In this document: positions 38,291 through 51,522 of the stretch, piece after piece
Layout of the letters: each line of letters begins with the position of its first letter
Numbering within the stretch: the first letter of the stretch is position 1
Origin: Litoditis marina
Taxonomy: Eukaryota > Nematoda > Chromadorea > Rhabditida > Rhabditidae
DNA length: 64,000 nucleotides
Direction: 5' to 3'
Assembly (NCBI GenBank): GCA_964036275.1
Contig: OZ038436.1
Coordinates: forward strand, 19,309,904 to 19,373,903
Program-made: the position numbers and the translations under genes
The notes under the pieces: generated by a model
Seen by the model: only the letters and a program-made list of their open reading frames with translations
The model's database searches: none
What the model was told of the DNA's origin: nothing

Positions 38291-38904
38291 ATGTCTTCAG
38301 CTCTGTTACAATCGGGGATGAAGACAGCATGCCGTGTATGCGGGTTCGCTTGAAAGGGGGCACAAGGCTGGCTAATACAGGTACCCGGGTCACATAAACA
38401 TAACTTAGCGCGCCCTGCATCACACTAAAACATGTGCAATATGCACTGTACGGTAATTGAAAAAAAATGAGGTGTACTTATAAGTTAGTTTTGAGCCACC
38501 GTTTGATAATAACTTTCCCATCTGGCTTGTCTACGTGCTGAACCGCTGAATAAGATTGAAATATTTCGGATTTCAACGTGCTGAAACATCTACGAAAACA
38601 ATAAATACATGTGTAATAGGTTACATCACACTAAAACATGTGCAATATGCACTGTATGGTAATTGGAAAAAAAGGAGGTGTACTTTTAAGTTAGTTTTGA
38701 GCAACCTTTTGATGATATGTTTTCTTTCTGGCTTGTCTACGTGCTGAACCGCTGAATAAGATTGAAATTTGTCGGATTTCAACGTGCTGAAACATCTACG
38801 AAAACATAAATACATGTGTAATAGGTAAATATTAAGTGGATAGCATGTACTGATTGCTTTCAACATTAATTAACGACGATTTAATTGTGCAAAAGTAAAA
38901 ATTT

Positions 38905-38977
38905 CGACCTCGGCAGGATTCGAACCTGCAATCTTCTGCTCCGTAGGCAGACGCGTTATCCATTGCGCCACGAGGCC
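38905..38977 (-). tRNA. tRNA-Arg(ACG), copy 23
   Basis: Body as copy 1. 687 bp after copy 22; counterpart of copy 19. Flanks A (one change) and Y. Confidence 0.9.
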
Positions 38978-39796
38978 ATGTCTTCAGTTCTGTTACAATC
39001 GGGGATGAAGACAGCATGCCGTGTATGCGGGTTCGCTTGAAAGGGGGCACAAGGCTGGCTAATAGAGGTACCCGGGGTACATAAACATAACTTAGCGCGC
39101 CCTGCATCACACTAAAACATGTGCAATATGCACTGTACGGTAATTGAAAAAAAAATGAGGTGTACTTATAAGTTAGTTTTGAGCCACCGTTTGATAATAA
39201 CTTTCCTATCTGGCTTGTCTACGTGCTGAACCGCTGAATTAGATTGAAATTTGTCGGATTTCAACGTGCTGAAACATCTACGAAAACATAAATACATGTG
39301 TAATAGGTAAAATCACACTAAAACATGTGCAATATGCACTGTACGGTAATTGAAAAGAATGAGGTGTACTTATAAGTTAGTTTTGAGCCACCGTTTGATA
39401 ATAACTTTCCTATCTGGCTTGTCTACGTGCTGAACCGCTGAATAAGATTGAAATATTTCGGATTTCAACGTGCTGAAACATCTACGAAAACAATAAATAC
39501 ATGTGTAATAGGTAACATCACACTAAAACATGTGCAATATGCACTGTATGGTAATTGGGAAAAAAGGAGGTGTACTTTTAAGTTAGTTTTGAGCAACCGT
39601 TTGATAATAACTTTCCTTTCTGGCTTGTCTACGGGCTGAACCGCTGCATAAGATGGAAATATGTCGGATTTCAACGTGCTGAAATATCTACGAAAACATA
39701 AATACATGTGTAATAGGTAAATATTGAGTGGATAGCATGTGCTGATTGCTTTTAACCTTAATTATTGACGATTTAGTTGTGCAAAAGTAAAAATTT

Positions 39797-39869
39797 CGAC
39801 CTCGGCAGGATTCGAACCTGCAATCTTCTGCTCCGTAGGCAGACGCGCTATCGATTGCGCCACGAGGCC
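39797..39869 (-). pseudogene. tRNA-Arg(ACG), copy 24, D-loop change
   Basis: The first G of the invariant D-loop GG pair is C, which should disturb D-loop/T-loop contact. A22 is G, which restores a Watson-Crick pair with C13. 892 bp after copy 23. Flanks A and X. Function is uncertain. Confidence 0.55.
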
Positions 39870-40689
39870 ATGTCTTCAGCTCTGTTACAATCGGGGATGA
39901 AGACAGCATGCCGTGTATGTGGGTTCGCTTGAAAGGGGGCACAAGGCTGGCTAATACAGGTACCCGGGTCACATAAACATAACTTAGCGCGCCCTGCATC
40001 ACACTAAAACATGTGCAATATGCACTGTACGGTAATTGAAAAAAATGAGGTGTACTTATAAGTTAGTTTTGAGCCACCGTTTGATAATAACTTTCCTATC
40101 TGGCTTGTCTACGTGCTGAACCGCTGAATAAGATTGAAATATTTCGGATTTCAACGTGCTGAAACATCTACGAAAACAATAAATACATGTGTAATAGGTA
40201 ACATCACACTAAAACATGTGCAATATGCACTGTATGGTAATTGGAAAAAAAGGAGGTGTACTTATAAGTTAGTTTTGAGCAACCGTTTGAGAATAACTTT
40301 CCTTTCTGGCTTGTCTACGTGCTGAACCGCTGAATAAGATTGAAATATTTCGGATTTCAACGTGCTGAAACATCTACGAAAACAATAAATACATGTGTAA
40401 TAGGTAACATCACACTAAAACATGTGCAATATGCACTGTATGGTAATTGGAAAAAAAGGAGGTGTACTTATAAGTTAGTTTTGAGCAACCGTTTGATAAT
40501 AACTTTCCTATCTGGCTTGTCTACGTGCTGAACCGCTGAATGAGATTGAAATATTTCGGATTTCAACGTGCTGAAACATCTACGAAAACAATAAATACAT
40601 GTGTAATAGGTAAACATTGAGTGGATAGCATGTGCTGATTGCTTTTAACCTTAATTATTGACGATTTAGTTGTGCAAAAGTAAAAATTT

Positions 40690-40762
40690 CGACCTCGGCA
40701 GGATTCGAACCTGCAATCTTCTGCTCCGTAGGCAGACGCGTTATCCATTGCGCCACGAGGCC
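40690..40762 (-). tRNA. tRNA-Arg(ACG), copy 25
   Basis: Body as copy 1. 893 bp after copy 24; two adjacent monomers here (about 40136-40545) are nearly identical to each other. Flanks C and X. Confidence 0.9.
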
Positions 40763-41377
40763 ATGTGTTTAGCACGGTTACAATCGGAGATGAAGACAGC
40801 ATGCTGTGTTACCGGGTTCGCTTGAAAGGGGGCACAAGGCTGGCTAATAGAGGTACCCGGGGTACATAAACATAACTTAGCGCGCCCTGCATCACACTAA
40901 AACATGTGCAATATGCACTGTACGGTAATTGAAAAAAAAATGAGGTGTACTTATAAGTTAGTTTTGAGCCACCGTTTGATAATAACTTTCCCATCTGGCT
41001 TGTCTACGTGCTGAACCGCTGAATAAGATTGAAATATTTCGGATTTCAACGTGCTGAAACATCTACGAAAACAATAAATACATGTGTAATAGGTTACATC
41101 ACACTAAAACATGTGCAATATGCACTGTATGGTAATTGGAAAAAAAGGAGGTGTACTTTTAAGTTAGTTTTGAGCAACCTTTTGATGATATGTTTTCTTT
41201 CTGGCTTGTCTACGTGCTGAACCGCTGAATAAGATTGAAATTTGTCGGATTTCAACGTGCTGAAACATCTACGAAAACATAAATACATGTGTAATAGGTA
41301 AATATTAAGTGGATAGCATGTACTGATTGCTTTCAACATTAATTAACGACGATTTAATTGTGCAAAAGTAAAAATTT

Positions 41378-41450
41378 CGACCTCGGCAGGATTCGAACCT
41401 GCAATCTTCTGCTCCGTAGGCAGACGCGTTATCCATTGCGCCACGAGGCC
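41378..41450 (-). tRNA. tRNA-Arg(ACG), copy 26
   Basis: Body as copy 1. 688 bp after copy 25. Flanks C and Y. Confidence 0.9.
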
Positions 41451-42269
41451 ATGTGTTTAGCACGGTTACAATCGGAGATGAAGACAGCATGCTGTGTTAC
41501 CGGGTTCGCTTGAAAGGGGGCACAAGGCTGGCTAATAGAGGTACCCGGGGTACATAAACATAACTTAGCGCGCCCTGCATCACACTAAAACATGTGCAAT
41601 ATGCACTGTACGGTAATTGAAAAAAAATGAGGTGTACTTATAAGTTAGTTTTGAGCCACCGTTTGATAATAACTTTCCTATCTGGCTTGTCTACGTGCTG
41701 AACCGCTGAATTAGATTGAAATTTGTCGGATTTCAACGTGCTGAAACATCTACGAAAACATAAATACATGTGTAATAGGTAAAATCACACTAAAACATGT
41801 GCAATATGCACTGTACGGTAATTGAAAAGAATGAGGTGTACTTATAAGTTAGTTTTGAGCCACCGTTTGATAATAACTTTCCTATCTGGCTTGTCTACGT
41901 GCTGAACCGCTGAATAAGATTGAAATATTTCGGATTTCAACGTGCTGAAACATCTACGAAAACAATAAATACATGTGTAATAGGTAACATCACACTAAAA
42001 CATGTGCAATATGCACTGTATGGTAATTGGAAAAAAAAGGAGGTGTACTTTTAAGTTAGTTTTGAGCAACCGTTTGATAATAACTTTCCTTTCTGGCTTG
42101 TCTACGGGATGAACCGCTGCATAAGATGGAAATATGTCGGATTTCAACGTGCTGAAATATCTACGAAAACATAAATACATGTGTAATAGGTAAATATTGA
42201 GTGGATAGCATGTGCTGATTGCTTTTAACCTTAATTATTGACGATTTAGTTGTGCAAAAGTAAAAATTT

Positions 42270-42342
42270 CGACCTCGGCAGGATTCGAACCTGCAATCTT
42301 CTGCTCCGTAGGCAGACGCGTTATCCATTGCGCCACGAGGCC
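42270..42342 (-). tRNA. tRNA-Arg(ACG), copy 27
   Basis: Body as copy 1. 892 bp after copy 26; first of three nearly identical 892-bp units. Flanks C and X. Confidence 0.9.
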
Positions 42343-43161
42343 ATGTGTTTAGCACGGTTACAATCGGAGATGAAGACAGCATGCTGTGTTACCGGGTTCG
42401 CTTGAAAGGGGGCACAAGGCTGGCTAATAGAGGTACCCGGGTCACATAAACATAACTTAGCGCGCCCTGCATCACACTAAAACATGTGCAATATGCACTG
42501 TACGGTAATTGAAAAAAAATGAGGTGTACTTATAAGTTAGTTTTGAGCCACCGTTTGATAATAACTTTCCTATCTGGCTTGTCTACGTGCTGAACCGCTG
42601 AATTAGATTGAAATTTGTCGGATTTCAACGTGCTGAAACATCTACGAAAACATAAATACATGTGTAATAGGTAAAATCACACTAAAACATGTGCAATATG
42701 CACTGTACGGTAATTGAAAAGAATGAGGTGTACTTATAAGTTAGTTTTGAGCCACCGTTTGATAATAACTTTCCTATCTGGCTTGTCTACGTGCTGAACC
42801 GCTGAATAAGATTGAAATATTTCGGATTTCAACGTGCTGAAACATCTACGAAAACAATAAATACATGTGTAATAGGTAACATCACACTAAAACATGTGCA
42901 ATATGCACTGTATGGTAATTGGAAAAAAAAGGAGGTGTACTTTTAAGTTAGTTTTGAGCAACCGTTTGATAATAACTTTCCTTTCTGGCTTGTCTACGGG
43001 ATGAACCGCTGCATAAGATGGAAATATGTCGGATTTCAACGTGCTGAAATATCTACGAAAACATAAATACATGTGTAATAGGTAAATATTGAGTGGATAG
43101 CATGTGCTGATTGCTTTTAACCTTAATTATTGACGATTTAGTTGTGCAAAAGTAAAAATTT

Positions 43162-43234
43162 CGACCTCGGCAGGATTCGAACCTGCAATCTTCTGCTCCG
43201 TAGGCAGACGCGTTATCCATTGCGCCACGAGGCC
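43162..43234 (-). tRNA. tRNA-Arg(ACG), copy 28
   Basis: Body as copy 1. 892 bp after copy 27; second 892-bp unit. Flanks C and X. Confidence 0.9.
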
Positions 43235-44053
43235 ATGTGTTTAGCACGGTTACAATCGGAGATGAAGACAGCATGCTGTGTTACCGGGTTCGCTTGAAAG
43301 GGGGCACAAGGCTGGCTAATAGAGGTACCCGGGTCACATAAACATAACTTAGCGCGCCCTGCATCACACTAAAACATGTGCAATATGCACTGTACGGTAA
43401 TTGAAAAAAAATGAGGTGTACTTATAAGTTAGTTTTGAGCCACCGTTTGATAATAACTTTCCTATCTGGCTTGTCTACGTGCTGAACCGCTGAATTAGAT
43501 TGAAATTTGTCGGATTTCAACGTGCTGAAACATCTACGAAAACATAAATACATGTGTAATAGGTAAAATCACACTAAAACATGTGCAATATGCACTGTAC
43601 GGTAATTGAAAAGAATGAGGTGTACTTATAAGTTAGTTTTGAGCCACCGTTTGATAATAACTTTCCTATCTGGCTTGTCTACGTGCTGAACCGCTGAATA
43701 AGATTGAAATATTTCGGATTTCAACGTGCTGAAACATCTACGAAAACAATAAATACATGTGTAATAGGTAACATCACACTAAAACATGTGCAATATGCAC
43801 TGTATGGTAATTGGAAAAAAAAGGAGGTGTACTTTTAAGTTAGTTTTGAGCAACCGTTTGATAATAACTTTCCTTTCTGGCTTGTCTACGGGATGAACCG
43901 CTGCATAAGATGGAAATATGTCGGATTTCAACGTGCTGAAATATCTACGAAAACATAAATACATGTGTAATAGGTAAATATTGAGTGGATAGCATGTGCT
44001 GATTGCTTTTAACCTTAATTATTGACGATTTAGTTGTGCAAAAGTAAAAATTT

Positions 44054-44126
44054 CGACCTCGGCAGGATTCGAACCTGCAATCTTCTGCTCCGTAGGCAGA
44101 CGCGTTATCCATTGCGCCACGAGGCC
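44054..44126 (-). tRNA. tRNA-Arg(ACG), copy 29
   Basis: Body as copy 1. 892 bp after copy 28; third 892-bp unit, but its 5' flank is B, so the duplication edge falls at or in the tRNA. Confidence 0.9.
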
Positions 44127-44740
44127 ATGTGTTCAGCTCGGTTACAATCGGAGATGAAGACAGCATGCTGTGTTACCGGGTTCGCTTGAAAGGGGGCACA
44201 AGGCTGGCTAATACAGGTACCCGGGTCACATAAACATAACTTAGCGCGCCCTGCATCACACTAAAACATGTGCAATATGCACTGTACGGTAATTGAAAAA
44301 AAATGAGGTGCACTTATACGTTAGTTTTGAGCCACCGTTTGATAATAACTTTCCTATCTGGCTTGTCTACGTGCTGAACCGCTGAATAAGATTGAAATAT
44401 TTCGGATTTCAACGTGCTGAAACATCTACGAAAACAATAAATACATGTGTAATAGGTAACATCACACTAAAACATGTGCAATATGCACTGTATGGTAATT
44501 GGAAAAAAAGGAGGTGTACTTTTAAGTTAGTTTTGAGCAACCGTTTGATAATAACTTTCCTTTCTGGCTTGTCTAAGGGATGAACCGCTGCATAAGATGG
44601 AAATATGTCGGATTTCAACGTGCCGAAATATCTACGAAAACATAAATACATGTGTAATAGGTAAATATTGAGTGGATAGCATGTGCTGATTGCTTTTAAC
44701 CTTAATTATTGATGATTTAGTTGTGCAAAAGTAAAAATTT

Positions 44741-44813
44741 CGACCTCGGCAGGATTCGAACCTGCAATCTTCTGCTCCGTAGGCAGACGCGTTATCCATT
44801 GCGCCACGAGGCC
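44741..44813 (-). tRNA. tRNA-Arg(ACG), copy 30
   Basis: Body as copy 1. 687 bp after copy 29. Flanks A (one change) and X (GATGATTT variant). Confidence 0.9.
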
Positions 44814-45427
44814 ACGTCTTCAGCTCTGTTACAATCGGGGATGAAGACAGCATGCTGTGTTACCGGGTTCGCTTGAAAGGGGGCACAAGGCTGGCTAATA
44901 CAGGTACCCAGGGTACATAAACATAACTTAGCGCGCCCTGCATCACACTAAAACATGTGCAATATGCACTGTACGGTAATTGAAAAAAAATGAGGTGCAC
45001 TTATAAGTTAGTTTTGAGCAACCGTTTGATAATAACTTTCCTATCTGGCTTGTCTACGTGCTGAACCGCTGAATAAGATTGAAATATTTCGGATTTCAAC
45101 GTGCTGAAACATCTACGAAAACAATAAATACATGTGTAATAGGTAACATCACACTAAAACATGTGCAATATGCACTGTATGGTAATTGGAAAAAAAGGAG
45201 GTGTACTTTTAAGTTAGTTTTGAGCAACCGTTTGATAATAACTTTCCTTTCTGGCTTGTCTACGGGCTGAACCGCTGCATAAGATGGAAATATGTCGGAT
45301 TTCAACGTGCTGAAATATCTACGAAAACATAAATACATGTGTAATAGGTAAATATTGAGTGGATAGCATGTGCTGATTGCTTTTAACCTTAATTATTGAC
45401 GATTTAGTCGTGCAAAAGTAAAAATTT

Positions 45428-45500
45428 CGACCTCGGCAGGATTCGAACCTGCAATCTTCTGCTCCGTAGGCAGACGCGTTATCCATTGCGCCACGAGGCC
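45428..45500 (-). tRNA. tRNA-Arg(ACG), copy 31
   Basis: Body as copy 1. 687 bp after copy 30. Flanks B (GTTGAG form) and X with TTAGTCGTGC, shared only with copy 33. Confidence 0.9.
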
Positions 45501-45907
45501 ATGTGTTGAGCTCGGTTACAATCGGAGATGAAGACAGCATGCTGTGTTACCGGGTTCGCTTGAAAGGGGGCACAAGGCTGGCTAATACAGGTACCCGGGT
45601 CACATAAACATAACTTAGCGCGCCCTGCATCACACTAAAACATGTGCAATATGCACTGTACGGTAATTGAAAAAAATGAGGTGTACTTTTAAGTTAGTTT
45701 TGAGCAACCTTTTGATGATATGTTTTCTTTCTGGCTTGTCTACGTGCTGAACCGCTGAATAAGATTGAAATTTGTCGGATTTCAACGTGCTGAAACATCT
45801 ACGAAAACATAAATACATGTGTAATAGGTAAATATTAAGTGGATAGCATGTACTGATTGCTTTCAACATTAATTAATGACGATTTAATTGTGCAAAAGTA
45901 AAAATTT

Positions 45908-45980
45908 CGACCTCGGCAGGATTCGAACCTGCAATCTTCTGCTCCGTAGGCAGACGCGTTATCCATTGCGCCACGAGGCC
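45908..45980 (-). tRNA. tRNA-Arg(ACG), copy 32
   Basis: Body as copy 1. 480 bp after copy 31. Flanks C and Y. Confidence 0.9.
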
Positions 45981-46389
45981 ATGTGTTTAGCTCGGTTACA
46001 ATCGGAGATGAAGACAGCATGCTGTGTTACCGGGTTCGCTTGAAAGGGGGCACAAGGCTGGCTAATAGAGGTACCCGGGGTACATAAACATAACTTAGCG
46101 CGCCCTGCATCACACTAAAACATGTGCAATATGCACTGTACGGTAATTGAAAAAAAAATGAGGTGTACTTATAAGTTAGTTTTGAACCACCGTTTGATAA
46201 TAACTTTCCTATCTGGCATGTCTACGGGCTGAACCGCTGCATAAGATGGAAATATGTCGGATTTCAACGTGCTGAAATATCTACGAAAACATAAATACAT
46301 GTGTAATAGGTAAATATTGAGTGGATAGCATGTGCTGATTGCTTTTAACCTTAATTATTGACGATTTAGTCGTGCAAAAGTAAAAATTT

Positions 46390-46462
46390 CGACCTCGGCA
46401 GGATTCGAACCTGCAATCTTCTGCTCCGTAGGCAGACGCGTTATCCATTGCGCCACGAGGCC
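46390..46462 (-). tRNA. tRNA-Arg(ACG), copy 33
   Basis: Body as copy 1. 482 bp after copy 32 and 962 bp after copy 31, whose flanks it repeats. Confidence 0.9.
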
Positions 46463-46869
46463 ATGTGTTGAGCTCGGTTACAATCGGAGATGAAGACAGC
46501 ATGCTGTGTTACCGGGTTCGCTTGAAAGGGGGCACAAGGCTGGCTAATACAGGTACCCGGGTCACATAAACATAACTTAGCGCGCCCTGCATCACACTAA
46601 AACATGTGCAATATGCACTGTACGGTAATTGAAAAAAATGAGGTGTACTTTTAAGTTAGTTTTGAGCAACCTTTTGATGATATGTTTTCTTTCTGGCTTG
46701 TCTACGTGCTGAACCGCTGAATAAGATTGAAATTTGTCGGATTTCAACGTGCTGAAACATCTACGAAAACATAAATACATGTGTAATAGGTAAATATTAA
46801 GTGGATAGCATGTACTGATTGCTTTCAACATTAATTAATGACGATTTAATTGTGCAAAAGTAAAAATTT

Positions 46870-46942
46870 CGACCTCGGCAGGATTCGAACCTGCAATCTT
46901 CTGCTCCGTAGGCAGACGCGTTATCCATTGCGCCACGAGGCC
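46870..46942 (-). tRNA. tRNA-Arg(ACG), copy 34
   Basis: Body as copy 1. 480 bp after copy 33 and 962 bp after copy 32, whose flanks (C and Y) it repeats. Confidence 0.9.
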
Positions 46943-47351
46943 ATGTGTTTAGCTCGGTTACAATCGGAGATGAAGACAGCATGCTGTGTTACCGGGTTCG
47001 CTTGAAAGGGGGCACAAGGCTGGCTAATAGAGGTACCCGGGGTACATAAACATAACTTAGCGCGCCCTGCATCACACTAAAACATGTGCAATATGCACTG
47101 TACGGTAATTGAAAAAAAATTGAGGTGTACTTATAAGTTAGTTTTGAACCACCGTTTGATAATAACTTTCCTATCTGGCATGTCTACGGGCTGAACCGCT
47201 GCATAAGATGGAAATATGTCGGATTTCAACGTGCTGAAATATCTACGAAAACATAAATACATGTGTAATAGGTAAATATTGAGTGGATAGCATGTGCTGA
47301 TTGCTTTTAACCTTAATTATTGACGATTTAGTTGTGCAAAAGTAAAAATTT

Positions 47352-47424
47352 CGACCTCGGCAGGATTCGAACCTGCAATCTTCTGCTCCGTAGGCAGACG
47401 CGTTATCCATTGCGCCACGAGGCC
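47352..47424 (-). tRNA. tRNA-Arg(ACG), copy 35
   Basis: Body as copy 1. 482 bp after copy 34. Flanks A and X. Confidence 0.9.
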
Positions 47425-48022
47425 ATGTCTTCAGCTCTGTTACAATCGGGGATGAAGACAGCATGCCGTGTATGCGGGTTCGCTCGAAAGGGGGCACAAG
47501 GCTGGCTAATACAGGTACCCGGGGTACATAAACATAACTTAGCGCGCCCTGCATCACACTAAAACATGTGCAATATGCACTGTACGGTAATTGAAAAAAA
47601 TGAGGTGTACTTATAAGTTAGTTTTGAGCAACCGTTTGATAATAATTTTCCTTTCTGGCTTGTCTACGTGCTGAACCGCTGAATAAGATTGAAATATTTC
47701 GGATTTCAACGTGCTGAAACATCTACGAAAACAATAAATACATGTGTAATAGGTTACATCACACTAAAACATAAGCATAACTGTACGGTAATTGGAAAAA
47801 AATGAGTTGTACTTTTAAGTTAGTTTTGAGCAACCTTTTGATGATATGTTTTCTTTCTGGCTTGTCTACGTGCTGAACCGCTGAATAAGATTGAAATTTG
47901 TCGGATTTCAACGTGCTGAAACATCTACGAAAACATAAATACAGGTGTAATAGGTAAATAGCATGTACTGATTGCTTTCAACATTAATTAATGACGATTT
48001 AATTGTGCAAAAGTAAAAATTT

Positions 48023-48095
48023 CGACCTCGGCAGGATTCGAACCTGCAATCTTCTGCTCCGTAGGCAGACGCGTTATCCATTGCGCCACGAGGCC
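48023..48095 (-). tRNA. tRNA-Arg(ACG), copy 36
   Basis: Body as copy 1. 671 bp after copy 35 because of small deletions in the spacer (near 47778 and 47957). Flanks C and Y. Confidence 0.9.
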
Positions 48096-48708
48096 ATGTG
48101 TTTAGCACGGTTACAATCGGAGATGAAGACAGCATGCTGTGTTACCGGGTTCGCTTGAAAGGGGGCACAAGGCTGGCTAATAGAGGTACCCGGGGTACAT
48201 AAACATAACTTAGCGCGCCCTGCATCACACTAAAACATGTGCAATATGCACTGTACGGTAATTGAAAAAAAAATGAGGTGTACTTATAAGTTAGTTTTGA
48301 GCCACCGTTTGATAATAACTTTCCTATCTGGCTTGTCTACGTGCTGAACCGCTGAAATAGATGGAAATTTGTCGGATTTCAACGTGCTGAAACATCTACG
48401 AAAACATAAATACATGTGTAATAGGTAAAATCACACTAAAACATGTGCAATATGCACTGTACGGTAATTGAAAAGAATGAGGTGTACTTATAAGTTAGTT
48501 TTGAGCAACCTTTTGATGATATGTTTTATTTCTGGCTTGTCTACGTGCTGAACCGCTGAATAAGATTGAAATTTGTCGGATTTCAACGTGCTGAAACATC
48601 TACGAAAACATAAATACATGTGTAATAGGTAAATATTAAGTGGATAGCATGTACTGATTGCTTTCAACATTAATTAATGACGATTTAATTGTGCAAAAGT
48701 AAACATTT

Positions 48709-48781
48709 CGACCTCGGCAGGATTCGAACCTGCAATCTTCTGCTCCGTAGGCAGACGCGTTATCCATTGCGCCACGAGGCC
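48709..48781 (-). tRNA. tRNA-Arg(ACG), copy 37, interrupted terminator
   Basis: Body as copy 1. 686 bp after copy 36. Flanks B and Y. T-run broken by G as in copies 3 and 8. Confidence 0.88.
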
Positions 48782-49395
48782 ATGTGTTCAGCTCGGTTAC
48801 AATCGGAGATGAAGACAGCATGCTGTGTTACCGGGTTCGCTTGAAAGGGGGCACAAGGCTGGCTAATACAGGTACCCGGGTCACATAAACATAACTTAGC
48901 GCGCCCTGCATCACACTAAAACATGTGCAATATGCACTGTACGGTAATTGAAAAAAAATGAGGTGTACTTATAAGTTAGTTTTGAGCCACCGTTTGATAA
49001 TAACTTTCCTATCTGGCTTGTCTACGTGCTGAACCGCTGAATAAGATTGAAATATTTCGGATTTCAACGTGCTGAAACATCTACGAAAACAATAAATACA
49101 TGTGTAATAGGTAACATCACACTAAAACATGTGCAATAGCAACTGTATGGTAATTGGAAAAAAAGGAGGTGTACTTTTAGGTTAGTTTTGAGCAACCGTT
49201 TGATAATAACTTTCCTTTCTGGCTTGTCTACGGGCTGAACCGCTGCATAAGATGGAAATATGTCGGATTTCAACGTGCTGAAATATCTACGAAAACATAA
49301 ATACATGTGTAATAGGTAAATATTGAGTGGATAGCATGTGCTGATTGCTTTCAACCTTAATTAATGACGATTTAATTGGGCAAAAGTAAAAATTT

Positions 49396-49468
49396 CGACC
49401 TCGGCAGGATTCGAACCTGCAATCTTCTGCTCCGTAGGCAGACGCGTTATCCATTGCGCCACGAGGCC
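49396..49468 (-). tRNA. tRNA-Arg(ACG), copy 38
   Basis: Body as copy 1. 687 bp after copy 37. 5' flank A with G directly at the gene edge; intermediate 3' flank with TTGGGCAAAAG, shared with copy 40. Confidence 0.9.
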
Positions 49469-50282
49469 GTGTCTTCAGCTCTGTTACAATCGGGGATGAA
49501 GACAGCATGCCGTGTATGCGGGTTCGCTTGAAAGGGGGCACAAGGCTGGCTAATACAGGTACCCGGGGTACATAAACATAACTTAGCGCGCCCTGCATCA
49601 CACTAAAACATGTGCAATATGCACTGTACGGTAATTGAAAAAATGAGGTGTACTTATAAGTTAGTTTTGAGCCACCGTTTGATAATAACTTTCCTATCTG
49701 GCTTGTCTACGTGCTGAACCGCTGAATTAGATTGAAATTTGTCGGATTTCAACGTGCTGAAACATCTACGAAAACATAAATACATGTGTAATAGGTAAAA
49801 TCACACTAAAACATGTGCAATATGCACTGTACGGTAATTGAAAAAATGAGGTGTACTTATAAGTTAGTTTTGAGCCACCGTTTGATAATAACTTTCCTAT
49901 CTGGCTTGTCTACGGGCTGAACCGCTGAATTAGATTGAAATTTGTCGGATTTCAACGTGCTGAAACATCTACGAAAACATAAATACATGTGTAATAGGTA
50001 AAATCACACTAAAACATGTGCAATATGCACTGTACGGTAATTGAAAAGAATGAGGTGTACTTATAAGTTAGTTTTGAGCAACCTTTTGATGATATGTTTT
50101 CTTTCTGGCTTGTCTACGTGCTGAACCGCTGAATAAGATTGAAATTTGTCGGATTTCAACGTGCTGAAACATCTACGAAAACATAAATACATGTGTAATA
50201 GGTAAATATTAAGTGGATAGCATGTACTGATTGCTTTCAACATTAATTAATGACGATTTAATTGTGCAAAAGGAAAAATTTT

Positions 50283-50355
50283 CGACCTCGGCAGGATTCG
50301 AACCTGCAATCTTCTGCTCCGTAGGCAGACGCGTTATCCATTGCGCCACGAGGCC
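50283..50355 (-). tRNA. tRNA-Arg(ACG), copy 39
   Basis: Body as copy 1. 887 bp after copy 38. 5' flank A with a B-like GGAGATG inside; 3' flank Y with one extra A before the T-run, so it reads CGAAAATTTTTCC. Confidence 0.9.
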
Positions 50356-50969
50356 GTGTCTTCAGCTCTGTTACAATCGGAGATGAAGACAGCATGCTGT
50401 GTTACCGGGTTCGCTTGAAAGGGGGCACAAGGCTGGCTAATACAGGTACCCGGGTCACATAAACATAACTTAGCGCGCCCTGCATCACACTAAAACATGT
50501 GCAATATGCACTGTACGGTAATTGAAAAAAAATGAGGTGTACTTATAAGTTAGTTTTGAGCCACCGTTTGATAATAACTTTCCTATCTGGCTTGTCTACG
50601 TGCTGAACCGCTGAATAAGATTGAAATATTTCGGATTTCAACGTGCTGAAACATCTACGAAAACAATAAATACATGTGTAATAGGTAACATCACACTAAA
50701 ACATGTGCAATATGCACTGTATGGTAATTGGAAAAAAAGGAGGTGTACTTTTAAGTTAGTTTTGAGCAACCGTTTGATAATAACTTTCCTTTCTGGCTTG
50801 TCTACGGGCTGAACCGCTGCATAAGATGGAAATATGTCGGATTTCAACGTGCTGAAATATCTACGAAAACATAAATACATGTGTAATAGGTAAATATTGA
50901 GTGGATAGCATGTGCTGATTGCTTTCAACCTTAATTAATGACGATTTAATTGGGCAAAAGTAAAAATTT

Positions 50970-51042
50970 CGACCTCGGCAGGATTCGAACCTGCAATCTT
51001 CTGCTCCGTAGGCAGACGCGTTATCCATTGCGCCACGAGGCC
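50970..51042 (-). tRNA. tRNA-Arg(ACG), copy 40
   Basis: Body as copy 1. 687 bp after copy 39. Flank A, with the same 3' variant as copy 38. Confidence 0.9.
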
Positions 51043-51449
51043 ATGTCTTCAGCTCTGTTACAATCGGGGATGAAGACAGCATGCCGTGTATGCGGGTTCG
51101 CTTGAAAGGGGGCACAAGGCTGGCTAATACAGGTACCCGGGGTACATAAACATAACTTAGCGCGCCCTGCATCACACTAAAACATGTGCAATATGCACTG
51201 TACGGTAATTGAAAAAAATGAGGTGTACTTTTAAGTTAGTTTTGAGCAACCTTTTGATGATATGTTTTCTTTCTGGCTTGTCTACGTGCTGAACCGCTGA
51301 ATAAGATTGAAATTTGTCGGATTTCAACGTGCTGAAACATCTACGAAAACATAAATACATGTGTAATAGGTAAATATTAAGTGGATAGCATGTACTGATT
51401 GCTTTCAACATTAATTAATGACGATTTAATTGTGCAAAAGTAAAAATTT

Positions 51450-51522
51450 CGACCTCGGCAGGATTCGAACCTGCAATCTTCTGCTCCGTAGGCAGACGCG
51501 TTATCCATTGCGCCACGAGGCC
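51450..51522 (-). tRNA. tRNA-Arg(ACG), copy 41
   Basis: Body as copy 1. 480 bp after copy 40. Flanks C and Y, matching copies 32 and 34. Confidence 0.9.

Noticed and set aside
26883..50812. Recurring 63-residue plus-strand frame starting MKYFGFQRAETSTK
   Set aside because: It crosses the junction of two spacer monomers and is repeated only because the satellite is. No splice sites or family features; some copies are broken by a one-base change in the A-run.
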